32,829 nt of DNA from Promethearchaeota archaeon (GTDB taxonomy: Archaea; Asgardarchaeota; Lokiarchaeia; Sigyniarchaeales; SOKP01): assembly GCA_019057795.1 (NCBI GenBank), contig JAHLWS010000066.1, forward strand, positions 1 through 32,829, read 5' to 3'. The translations under genes and the position numbers were made by a program. A model generated the notes under the pieces. That model was not told the origin of the DNA, made no database searches, and was given only the letters and a program-made list of their open reading frames with translations. Of the stretch, positions 6,583 through 15,275 are shown in pieces; position 1 is the first letter of the stretch; each line of letters opens with the position of its first letter.

Positions 6583-9500
6583 TTAGATTATTCTTTCAAA
6601 ATAAACACCGATTTCTTTTTCTGTTTCATTTCTATCGAAAATACTTTTAAAAAATAACCTTGCTTCTAAAAACCGTTTACTCAAATAAACATTATAATCT
6701 CTAAGTATTTGCTTTAAAAGTTTATGATTAATTAAAAAACGTAAACCATAGAATCGTAGATTTCTTGAATAGGAATTTGAAACATACCCCTCTTGCCATT
6801 CTTCAAATTTAGCTACTATAGAACCATTTCTAAAGAAATTAAATGAATTATCGAAATTTAGATTATAGTGATCTATGATATATTTTGGTAAAGATATAAT
6901 ACCGCGATATCCAAAAAATGGATATTTGTTTGCTTTTTTTATTAATATTGGTAAAGAGTGGTGGTCTTCCTTAATTTTAAAAATATCTTTCTGTATATAA
7001 TTCCTTGCTTGTCTAATTGTAATATTTTCATTTTGATTTATTAAATCCATACTTATTTCAATTTCCTTAGCTGAACTTGAATCCTTCCTAATCAAGATTG
7101 AATCTTGTTGTAAATGAGTTTTATACCTTTCACTCAAACCTTCCTCTGTTTCATAGCATCTAAATTCAAAAATCGTTATCCATTCATCTGGATTCGAAAT
7201 CATTTTAATTGTACCATCTAACTTTTTTAATTGATCAAACCAAGATACCTTATTCTCAATAACGGGTTTCTCTATATCTATTGGTCTTGGTTTAATTTTA
7301 GAAAAGCTATATTCAAAATCAACAGATTGTAATATCCGCCATAAACTTTTAAGTTGTTTATCACTTACAGGGTTCTTTTCTAATAGATTGTTAATTATTT
7401 TATTAATATTTTTTAGTATTTTATAATCAAAATGTGTTAATATTGGTACATATGTAAAACCTTGAGCATGAACATTACCCTTCCAGTCTAAATTGAGTCT
7501 TTTTTCTTCTTCTTGAATGTTCCAATTCTGCCGTAATAAATTTTCTTCTAATAAATGTATGAAATGATTCTCATTAATATTCAGAACATTGCAGCATGCC
7601 TCTATTTTTTTAATTAAATTAATATTACGATATAGAAAAGATGTAAACTGAATAGAAGGAGATATATTAGGAATATTAATTTCTACTATTTCTTCATTGG
7701 TAGTTGTTTTATATTTGAGATTCTCTATTTTTTCTAGGATTTCTTCATCATTTTCAATTTTTTTTTGTATGTTTTTTAAAATTTTAATCAGCATCATCTT
7801 TATTGAAAAAGAGGCAATCATAAGTTCCTGTTCTAATTGTTCAATGAATGGATGTAATTGGACAGCTAATTCAAATGAAATCATATATATTATTTGGATT
7901 AATCTTTCTTTTAACAAACCAGTGCTTGTACTTAATTTTGAAAATATATACGGAATGAGTAATTGAGGCTGTTTCAGACACAACCATCGATAAGAATCTA
8001 ATAATCTTCTATATAAATCAATTTCAATTGTTTTAAGTCCATCAGTTAACAAATCAAGAGCAATTTGATCAAAATCCATCTCTTCTATTTTAATGGTTTT
8101 AATCCATTCATAATCATCTATGCTGGGTAAATGATAAAATAATGATTTAGTGTGTATATAATAATCTTCATATATCTTTTGAATTGATTCGATATCCTCA
8201 AAAATATCAAGAGCATTAACAATTAGTACGGGAACTTGAAATCCTGTATATTTTTTAAGTATATTATATATTTTTTTAATTACCAGCGATTTGGCCCTGT
8301 CAACATCGTGATTCTTAATAATCTCTAAGAAAAGGTTATCTGACGGGTTCCAATCAAAAAATCCAAAGTGATCTAGATATGCTTTCTCATAATGATCAAG
8401 TGCATAGCTTATTTCACCTAGCTCATAAAACTTCTCTGCTAGCTCTTCTTGCAAGGATATTCCTACATTATTATTAATAAAATCTGTTATGTCTCTTAAT
8501 TTTTCTACCTCAACTGTTCTTAATATGAAGTTTTTTAGAATATTGCTAAATTCAGATGTTATATAGAAATTTTCATTTTCAATTTTAAGAGCGTTGATGA
8601 TTTTTTTATAATTTTCGAATGATTCTTGTAGTTTATTCTTAATCTCCTCTTCAGAAACTTTTTCACCATTTAAAATATATTCCCTTATGTTATCTTCTTC
8701 CTGTGTAGTCGAAACCAAATCCTTCTCTTCCTGATACTCGATATTGAAGTATTTAAAATCAAGTTTTTGCCAATCCTTGGGATTTATGGTTGTTTTTACA
8801 AAGAGCAATAATCTATCTTTAAAATTCTCAACAATACCACTATCCCCTCCTTTTTCAATTAATTCAATAATTTTTTGCTTAGAGTTGAATATCTGCTTGG
8901 AATATCGACCATCTTCAGAGTATTCATTTGTAAACAGTTCTGTAAGTGCCCATAATATTTCTGGATTTCCGTAATTTAATTTATTAATTAAATATTCCAG
9001 ACAATCTTGCATCTGCCATCGACTTTTATTCTTGGCGTAAATCTTTAACACTTCCAATGCTATATTAAAATCTATCTTTGTAATTTCTCTAAATATATAA
9101 TATGGAAAATGCCTAGTTTCTTTTCCATCTGTGAGATGAGGCATCCAATCTACTAATTCAATTAATTCAGCACATCTTGATAATGATTGTTCAGAATCAT
9201 ATTTATTTAATTTACTCATAATTCTAATCAGTTGATAAAGAGTCATATCTTTTCTATAACCATAAATTAAGGTCGATTTTATTCCAATTTTTAACCATTC
9301 TTTTGTTTTATCTTTAAAACCACAATATGCAGAAATTAATGCTAATAAGAAAAAATGCTCAACTCTATTCCCTCCTTTGATCATTGTTGATTGAAGAATT
9401 TTTTCCTCAGAGTAATCTAAGAAATCTATTATATTTCTTTTTATTAGTGAAATTCTTGATAATTTTTTATAGATTAACAATTCAAAGACATAATTATCCC

Positions 9501-12500
9501 ACAATTCTCCAAAGCTTACTCTTTTTGTCCATAATTCAGAGGATTGTAGAGATTTTATCTTATTAAACCAATCAGTTAATCTTAAAGGATATTTCTCAAC
9601 AATTACCTGTGTTAATTTATATAAGCTAGTTTTTAATTCATTACGACTGACTCGAATAAGATTCCAAATATCTTCTCTTCTTGCAGGTTTTATATTTGAA
9701 AGATAATCAAGAGCTTCTATGGCTAAATTAAAAACATCATCATCACTATTTCTTAAATAATATCCATAGAATTCTCCTGCTTTAATTAAATATAATAAGT
9801 AATTATGCCACCATGATGGATTGGATTCTAAATATAACTGCAAATTCTTATGGTGTTTCCTTTTATTAATATAACCTAGTGTCCACAGTTTTCTACGATA
9901 TTTTTCTAAACCTCTATCTGAATATTTAACTTGTCTTGAAATTAAAAGATCATTTACATCAGGAATTATAAATTCATTTTCTATTTCGCTGATTGGAAAT
10001 TTTGTAAGTGCTTTATAAAAGATAATCTGAGAATTTAATTTATCTTTATAATTTGACGCATATTCTTGAAGCTCTTCTTTTAATAATTCCAATTTTTCGT
10101 TTTTAGCTAAGCTTTTGATTATATAGATTTGAATTATTTCATTTAGAGAATCCATATCAATATTTTTAATTGTATTCCAATACGGTTTATCATGGAATTT
10201 TATTAAATAATTTATGTATGCTTCAATATGTGGAAAGGAATTCTCAGGATTTTCCATTAACTTCTCTTCTATAAAACTTGGGTTAATTTTACACGCTCTC
10301 AAATAGAGAAGTTCATTATTAACAGAATATGAATGTATTCCTAAACATTTACAGTACTTGAGAAATACTTCTACATTTTCAAACTTCCTAAAAGAAATTG
10401 TTTCGTTGAAGATTTGAAATAGTTCATAGCTTAGATCATCAAAACCTTGTTTTGCTAATTGAATTATAATACTTAAAGCTAAACCCTTATTGATAAGCCA
10501 TTTGTTATGATTTATTGAATATGTATATTTTAATACTTTTTCATGATCGCCCAAAGTTAACAATACTTTTGATAATAAGTTCCAATTCATATGATATTCG
10601 ACTCTTTGTTGAGTGATATTTTTAAGAGAGGCAAGGCGACTTAAAGATATTAAATCTTTTTTATCTTTTGCTGATTTTATCGCCCAAGTAATTGCGTTTT
10701 CGATATCTTCCTCGGATCTATAATTATATAAAGCTGTATCTATTAAGTCACTTGTTACCTTTTCTAATATATAATCATAATCATCAACTTGATAAGCATA
10801 TTCAAACACATAGCTAAACCATTCATCACTATATTCCAGCGTTTTAAGATGATTTGTAATATCAAGATTAATTGCTTTCAAATACTGATTATCAAATTGA
10901 GAAATGACATATTCTCTGAAGCTATTGTGAAATATTGAAACGAAATCATTATTGTCTTTAACAAGATGCTTAATTAGCTTAAAGCAATCTTGAAATACAG
11001 GTAGTGCAAGAATCTTTTGAAAATTGATTAGTTCATCTTTTTTAACTTGAAACCTTAGACAAGCTAATACACCACATAAATGTCTTACATTTCCTTTCCC
11101 AAATTGTTGAAATTCATCCCATAAATAATCATAATAAGATTTTATTTCACCATTCTCTATAGACGTTAGATTACTTGCAACTTCCTCAAAGTCTTGATAA
11201 TCTTTCATTAATTCTGAAATATAACGTAGATAAATTGGTAATCCTTCACTTATTTTAAATATTTTGTGAACTTGCTCTTCGAATAATATATTTTCACCTA
11301 ATTTTTTTTTAAGATAGGTTAGAGTTTCATTAAAATCAAAGAGAGGGAGGACAATCGATTGTTCAGGATTATCTTTTATAATTTGTAAAAATATAGGCCA
11401 TTTATGTAATTCCTGTGTTCCTACGATAAAAATGATTCCTTTAGGAATACTTCTTGGAAGGGTATTTAATAGACTTTCTTGAACTTCAACTGCCATTTTT
11501 TCAGCGTGATCAAGACCATCCAAAAAAATAACTAACTTTTTTTCATTCTCTTCAAAATGATTTCCAATTTCTAATAGAATATGATTAAAATTATGCTCGG
11601 AATAATCATAACGTCTATCTAGAATTTCAGAATAGTTGACTTGAATTTGATTTAATAGATTTATTCTTAAAGTTTTTGCTTGTATTCTTAAATTTTGAAA
11701 ATTATCATTGATGTCAACAAAACAATAGTACTTAATAACTTCATATTCAGCTAAATCTCTTAAAATATCTAAATATTGGGTTAAACTTGTAGATTTACCA
11801 CTTCCTGGTAGCCCAGTTATTATTATATAATCTCCATTGATATTTTGAATAGCCTTTTCAAGCTTCTTATTAAATAATTCACGTTGAACATAAAATTCTT
11901 CATTAATCTCAAAGACTTGATGTAATAAATACTTGGTTGTTTCTTTTTCAAAAATTTCTCTAAAGAAATTAGAATTTATTGAATTTCGACTATAAATAGC
12001 ATAATTTTCAAACTCAATTTTTAAAATATTATAAACAGAATTATCATATATACCAAGTCGTGTGTTAAGTAAATTTTCTTGTATATATTGGTTTAATTCT
12101 GGAATATTTTTTTCCTTAAAATGAAACTGAAAGCTTTTTAAAAATTCTTTAAACTCTGCTTCATTTAATTCTGAAGATTCTTTTAATTTATTACGGTTCT
12201 CACGAGCTTTCTTACGTTTTTTATTTTCAATAAATTGTTCAGTGAAAGTTCCATCATTATTAATAATTTCATTGATTTCTTCATCAACTGAATGATTAGT
12301 TAAAAGAAATGTATAAATTTCTTTTTCAGGATGATTTTCCTTAAAGCTTTTCCAACCCTCTGCAAACTTCTTGATAAACACCCGTTTCTTATTAGGGTCT
12401 TCTTCATCTATAAAATCAATTATCTTGTAAGATGCATGTGGATCAACTGAATACTTAATCTGATATGCAAGAATTTGATTATCAATAAAAATAACAACAT

Positions 12501-12660
12501 CATCTAAATTTCCTTTACTATCATATTCCATATACAGGTTAAAATCTTGATTTTCAATGTATAATTCTAATGCTAAACGAAGTGCCATTATGTCTTGATA
12601 TTGATCTCCCTTCCTTCTTGAACTGCTTCTTTTTGGATTATTAGAGCTAAGATTTATCAT
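6583..12660 (-). CDS. Avs-like STAND NTPase with N-terminal Cap4/DUF4297-like nuclease
   Basis: The product has 2025 residues and is the first gene of the operon. Residues 18-70 read GDQYQDIMALRL, then DDVVIF (D53/D54) and YQIKYS (Q67, K69): the D-x(n)-Q-x-K core of PD-(D/E)xK nucleases in the Cap4/DUF4297 family. A STAND P-loop module follows: Walker A GLPGSGKST (283-291), Walker B LVIFLDGLDHA (376-386), a sensor strand IIFIVGTQE (about 409-417), a GLPIYL motif that is typical of STAND proteins, and a winged-helix segment with IFHNSFREYV. The remaining 1400 residues are almost all short helical repeats, like the target-sensing TPR arrays of Avs proteins. In Avs, recognition of a phage terminase or portal protein triggers tetramerisation and DNA cleavage; that this archaeal protein senses viral proteins is inference. 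The start at 12660 gives a full nuclease domain. Confidence 0.8.
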   Translation of the reverse strand: MINLSSNNPKRSSSRRKGDQYQDIMALRLALELYIENQDFNLYMEYDSKGNLDDVVIFIDNQILAYQIKYSVDPHASYKIIDFIDEEDPNKKRVFIKKFAEGWKSFKENHPEKEIYTFLLTNHSVDEEINEIINNDGTFTEQFIENKKRKKARENRNKLKESSELNEAEFKEFLKSFQFHFKEKNIPELNQYIQENLLNTRLGIYDNSVYNILKIEFENYAIYSRNSINSNFFREIFEKETTKYLLHQVFEINEEFYVQRELFNKKLEKAIQNINGDYIIITGLPGSGKSTSLTQYLDILRDLAEYEVIKYYCFVDINDNFQNLRIQAKTLRINLLNQIQVNYSEILDRRYDYSEHNFNHILLEIGNHFEENEKKLVIFLDGLDHAEKMAVEVQESLLNTLPRSIPKGIIFIVGTQELHKWPIFLQIIKDNPEQSIVLPLFDFNETLTYLKKKLGENILFEEQVHKIFKISEGLPIYLRYISELMKDYQDFEEVASNLTSIENGEIKSYYDYLWDEFQQFGKGNVRHLCGVLACLRFQVKKDELINFQKILALPVFQDCFKLIKHLVKDNNDFVSIFHNSFREYVISQFDNQYLKAINLDITNHLKTLEYSDEWFSYVFEYAYQVDDYDYILEKVTSDLIDTALYNYRSEEDIENAITWAIKSAKDKKDLISLSRLASLKNITQQRVEYHMNWNLLSKVLLTLGDHEKVLKYTYSINHNKWLINKGLALSIIIQLAKQGFDDLSYELFQIFNETISFRKFENVEVFLKYCKCLGIHSYSVNNELLYLRACKINPSFIEEKLMENPENSFPHIEAYINYLIKFHDKPYWNTIKNIDMDSLNEIIQIYIIKSLAKNEKLELLKEELQEYASNYKDKLNSQIIFYKALTKFPISEIENEFIIPDVNDLLISRQVKYSDRGLEKYRRKLWTLGYINKRKHHKNLQLYLESNPSWWHNYLLYLIKAGEFYGYYLRNSDDDVFNLAIEALDYLSNIKPARREDIWNLIRVSRNELKTSLYKLTQVIVEKYPLRLTDWFNKIKSLQSSELWTKRVSFGELWDNYVFELLIYKKLSRISLIKRNIIDFLDYSEEKILQSTMIKGGNRVEHFFLLALISAYCGFKDKTKEWLKIGIKSTLIYGYRKDMTLYQLIRIMSKLNKYDSEQSLSRCAELIELVDWMPHLTDGKETRHFPYYIFREITKIDFNIALEVLKIYAKNKSRWQMQDCLEYLINKLNYGNPEILWALTELFTNEYSEDGRYSKQIFNSKQKIIELIEKGGDSGIVENFKDRLLLFVKTTINPKDWQKLDFKYFNIEYQEEKDLVSTTQEEDNIREYILNGEKVSEEEIKNKLQESFENYKKIINALKIENENFYITSEFSNILKNFILRTVEVEKLRDITDFINNNVGISLQEELAEKFYELGEISYALDHYEKAYLDHFGFFDWNPSDNLFLEIIKNHDVDRAKSLVIKKIYNILKKYTGFQVPVLIVNALDIFEDIESIQKIYEDYYIHTKSLFYHLPSIDDYEWIKTIKIEEMDFDQIALDLLTDGLKTIEIDLYRRLLDSYRWLCLKQPQLLIPYIFSKLSTSTGLLKERLIQIIYMISFELAVQLHPFIEQLEQELMIASFSIKMMLIKILKNIQKKIENDEEILEKIENLKYKTTTNEEIVEINIPNISPSIQFTSFLYRNINLIKKIEACCNVLNINENHFIHLLEENLLRQNWNIQEEEKRLNLDWKGNVHAQGFTYVPILTHFDYKILKNINKIINNLLEKNPVSDKQLKSLWRILQSVDFEYSFSKIKPRPIDIEKPVIENKVSWFDQLKKLDGTIKMISNPDEWITIFEFRCYETEEGLSERYKTHLQQDSILIRKDSSSAKEIEISMDLINQNENITIRQARNYIQKDIFKIKEDHHSLPILIKKANKYPFFGYRGIISLPKYIIDHYNLNFDNSFNFFRNGSIVAKFEEWQEGYVSNSYSRNLRFYGLRFLINHKLLKQILRDYNVYLSKRFLEARLFFKSIFDRNETEKEIGVYFERII

Positions 12661-12869
12661 CTTTTTTTATCTTTTTAAAATGTTATTTTTCTTGTTTTTA
12701 ATATGAGTAAAGATAGATATAAAATGTTCTTCAAATAGAATGGAAGATAAGAAAAAAATAATTTTTCAAATTGATTATATTACTAAATCTTTGAAAATAA
12801 TCTTAAAGTACTATTCTATACCTAGCATTTTTACTCATTTTAGCAATAATTTTTCTTTGGTTTTTAGCC

Positions 12870-13145
12870 TTATTTTTTCTTTGATTTGCAAAAATTATTC
12901 TTTGTTACATTTACATATTTAAATAATTTTTCTCGTTTTCTTGCTTCCCACTCTTTTCTTTTCCCAGGATTATACATATTAACAACACTGTAATATCCCG
13001 TAACTCTTGAATATACTTTCGTATCTTCAGAATAACATTGAGGACATGTAAATTGACTTCCTCGATACACCTTACGACAGGATGGACAATATACAAAATC
13101 TGTAGTATATGCAAAATATCCAGTATTTTTACTCTTTCTTTTCAA
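12870..13145 (-). CDS. Stand-alone NrdD C-terminal zinc domain
   Basis: The 91-residue product has two CxxC pairs (C20, C23, C34, C37) in a zinc ribbon, followed by RVTGYYSVVNMYNPGKRKEW and more charged residues. The GYY...GKR.E...R pattern is the hallmark of the C-terminal region of anaerobic ribonucleoside-triphosphate reductase (NrdD), just before or including the glycyl radical loop. The catalytic barrel is absent. The only plausible start is TTG at 13145, because a TGA lies just upstream in frame; the minus-strand TATA-like ATTTAAATA near 13237-13245 would give a leader of about 70 bases. Small free-standing NrdD zinc domains are known in archaea, where they may partner a split NrdD. It could instead be a fragment of a lost gene. 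Confidence 0.6.
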   Translation of the reverse strand: MKRKSKNTGYFAYTTDFVYCPSCRKVYRGSQFTCPQCYSEDTKVYSRVTGYYSVVNMYNPGKRKEWEARKREKLFKYVNVTKNNFCKSKKK

Positions 13146-13704
13146 ACTTCAAATCTAACTTAGCGACAGATTAAAATTCAAAAGACTTGTTTAGGGCGAA
13201 TTTTATCTTTCTTTGAAATAACAATTATTTCGCGAGTATTTAAATCTTTTTACTTAATCGATTTAATATAACTCCGGAATTTTTCCTTCTTAAATTAATT
13301 GCTTTTTATTTCAGAGGGCAAAAAACTACCTCCTGAAACGAGCAAGATTTATTTTTCTTTTTTTAGAACCATTAGCATTTATATCTAATAAAATAATAGA
13401 TAATATTGACTATATTGACGAACAACGGTAATTTACTGGTGAAATCGAGTTAAATTCACAACAAATCTTAGAGAAATTTGAGTATCGTCACACTAAAGAA
13501 TTGAAAATAAAATTTGAGTGTTAAAAACTTTTGGATGTGGGATCGTTTTGAAATTGTGCGCAACCTCTTTTTATAATCTTGCTTAAAATTGTCGATTATA
13601 ATTTTGCAAGAATCTGGTCCAGCTCCAATATTTTCTATAAGATATAATTTATAATTGTTCGAAAATATGAAGATTAACTTTTTTGATAAAGAATTAAGAA
13701 CAAA
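13146..13704. other. Intergenic region with hairpin and promoter-like elements
   Basis: No gene is convincing in these 559 bases. The TATTTAAAT at 13237-13245 is a promoter candidate for the zinc-domain gene. TTTCAG (13309-13314) pairs with CTGAAA (13333-13338), with an AGG/CCT extension, and a T-rich run follows, so it may be a terminator for plus-strand transcription. A short plus-strand frame around 13436-13524 (ending in EKFEYRHTKELKIKFEC) is too small to call. Confidence 0.35.
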
Positions 13705-14037
13705 TTAGAAAAAATGAATTTGCTTATTCAAGTATTTATCTAGCGAACCATCTTTCAAAAAATAATCTTTCCAATCGTCTTTCGGTCCAATCAATAAGTA
13801 AAAGTTTATCTCAGGTTCAAGTTTAATTTTAGCGTTTTCAAAACTTTTTTTAAATTCTAACACTTGGTCTTCTTTTGCATTTTTCTTAGTAGTCTCCCAT
13901 ACAACATAACAAAAGAAATATAACTTAGTCTCAATACCATATTCTTTCATAAAAAATTTGTAATTTTCATACCCGCTTCTTAAAGCTTCAAAATCGCGTT
14001 TAATTGTAGTATAATTAATGGTTTCCCTTGGAGGCAT
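13705..14037 (-). CDS. Small hypothetical protein
   Basis: The 110-residue product starts at ATG 14037 (MPPRETINYTTIKRDFEALR). It is a mixed alpha/beta soluble sequence with aromatic-rich stretches (YENYKFFMKEYGIE, KLYFFCYVVWETTKKN) and a strand INFYLLIGPKDDW, with no signal peptide or metal motif. It stands alone between two large intergenic regions. I do not recognise the family. The good start context and codon-like composition support it being expressed. Confidence 0.45.
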   Translation of the reverse strand: MPPRETINYTTIKRDFEALRSGYENYKFFMKEYGIETKLYFFCYVVWETTKKNAKEDQVLEFKKSFENAKIKLEPEINFYLLIGPKDDWKDYFLKDGSLDKYLNKQIHFF

Positions 14038-14100
14038 TTTAAGTTCGATTAGATGCGAACAAAAAGTGGCTCTTTTTGGAGTGTCTTTCTCACTTTTTTT

Positions 14101-14153
14101 TTCTTATTATTTTTTCTTATTCTTATTCATTTCTTATTATTCTTATTATTATT
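14101..14153. repeat. TCTTATT-type low-complexity tract
   Basis: Imperfect repeats of TCTTATT/TTATTA run for about 50 bases in the intergenic region upstream of the candidate RNA. They look like simple sequence rather than a designed array. Confidence 0.5.
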
Positions 14154-14258
14154 AAAACCAATAAATTTGAGTCTAAAATTGAAAAAAAGTTAACTCCCAA
14201 GCGTTCGATATAAAAAGGAAAAATTCCGATATTTCGGTAAACCAGCTAAGTGGAAAGG

Positions 14259-14266
14259 TTTAAATA
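14259..14266 (+). promoter_or_regulatory. TATA box with BRE-like GGAAAGG, likely for the structured RNA
   Basis: TTTAAATA is preceded directly by GGAAAGG (14252-14258). Initiation about 26 bases on (near 14289) would be well upstream of any start codon but just before the stem-rich 14359-14503 segment. Confidence 0.4.
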
Positions 14267-14288
14267 TTTGCAAGAAAAAATAGATATT

Positions 14289-14510
14289 GTAATTGTATAA
14301 AAAGATAAAATCTTTGAAGTTTTGTCCGATCTCAATTTAAATTGTGCTCGGAAAAAAAAGAAATAAAATAGGTAAATCAAACCATGGCTCCTGTCATCAC
14401 TCTGGATTTTTGTCTTTTGGTAGCGTGTAATACACGCTCATTTCGCTTTTCTTCTCCTATTTTATTTCTGACCTTATCGTTAGGTCGAGGTGACAGGGAC
14501 CATCTTTTCT
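14289..14510 (+). ncRNA. Candidate structured non-coding RNA
   Basis: Between an unrecognised gene and the next ORF there is no reading frame but strong pairing. Stem A: 14384-14398 with 14489-14503 gives 14 of 15 pairs (including G-U). Within it lie hairpin B, AGCGTGT/ACACGCT (14422-14438, 3-base loop), and hairpin C, GACCT/AGGTC (14470-14486). A further exact 14-base inverted repeat, 14359-14372 with 14456-14469, crosses stem A, so the RNA could form a pseudoknot or switch between two folds. A TATA box with BRE lies about 100 bases upstream, and a T-rich CATCTTTTCTTTCT follows. I could not match it to SRP RNA, RNase P RNA or C/D guides. The 5' and 3' ends are estimates; the orientation is inferred. 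Confidence 0.4.
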
Positions 14511-14681
14511 TTCTGAAGCTTATTTGAATAAAAAAAGGCTAGCGATTTTCAAATTATATTGTAGGAGCTGAACCACTTGATTTTAAGGCTATTTTATTAC
14601 AATAATTTTTCTTTATATAGCCAAGTTTAGACTATTGGGTAATTAATTTAATTTCAACGATCAGTATGAATTAAATGAATC

Positions 14682-15224
14682 ATGGTAGAATATCACAACA
14701 AAGCCTTTTTTGGATCGAAAGTGGGGATGTTTTTCGATAGCGGTTCCTGGACTAGTCCGTTTTTTTATCTTAAATTTATCAAGAAACGAGACAACGACAC
14801 GTGGGAAAAACCCTCGTTAAGAGAAGGCAAGTCCATAAAGTTTTCTTTAGAAGACGCGGCGCTTATACTAAGGGTATTGAACCGAGAAGTATTAAACTGG
14901 AACACGGTTCACGTGTATAAAGAAAATAAAACGCACATCTCATTTCAATGGGAGAAAGGTAACAAAGAGCGCCTTCACGTTAACGGAGGCGAATACCACA
15001 AAATGTTAAACTACGCCGAGATAATAGTATTTGAATCGCTGTTGGAGCACGTATTTGGCGAGAAGATCACCCATTCGACCGTTACTTCCAAAAATGGAAG
15101 TTTTAAGAAGTCAGTTGGCGTCCAATCCGAAGAAGAAAAACCCGAATTAATGGTTACCGAAGAAATAATAAGAAACACTCGACCTGAAAGTCAACCTATT
15201 GTTTTTAAACAAAAACACAAATAA
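14682..15224 (+). CDS. Conserved-looking hypothetical protein, possible PC4/Whirly-like ssDNA-binding fold
   Basis: The 180-residue product has a beta-rich N-terminal 115 residues (SPFFYLKFIKKRDN, KSIKFSLEDAALILRVLNRE, THISFQWEKGN, ERLHVNGGEY), a helix LNYAEIIVFESLLEHVFG, and a low-complexity acidic/basic tail from about 125. Strand-strand-helix with K/R-lined strands and an S-L-E-D-A-x-x-L-x-x-L segment recalls PC4/Whirly-type single-stranded DNA-binding proteins, but that is a fold guess. Codon use includes many GAC, AAC and TCG codons, visibly less AT-biased than the 4-13 kb region. It is followed 51 bases later by the next gene on the same strand, so the pair may form an operon. Confidence 0.55.
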   Translation: MVEYHNKAFFGSKVGMFFDSGSWTSPFFYLKFIKKRDNDTWEKPSLREGKSIKFSLEDAALILRVLNREVLNWNTVHVYKENKTHISFQWEKGNKERLHVNGGEYHKMLNYAEIIVFESLLEHVFGEKITHSTVTSKNGSFKKSVGVQSEEEKPELMVTEEIIRNTRPESQPIVFKQKHK

Positions 15225-15275
15225 GACAAATAAGTTAAAATTCAAATACAATTGAGTTTTATATGACACTATATC

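Noticed and set aside
12740..12922. Plus-strand 60-residue ORF in front of the zinc-domain gene
   Set aside because: It overlaps the 3' end of the NrdD-like gene, is hydrophobic low-complexity sequence, and has no ribosome-binding site or motif.
13309..13338. Hairpin TTTCAG...CTGAAA as an attachment or regulatory site
   Set aside because: It is short, with a bulge and no repeat partner; a weak terminator is the most that can be said.
14384..14410. TGATGA on the minus strand near 14395-14405 as the C box of a C/D guide RNA
   Set aside because: No CTGA D box or C'/D' pair lies at a suitable distance, and the sequence is better explained as part of the long stem.
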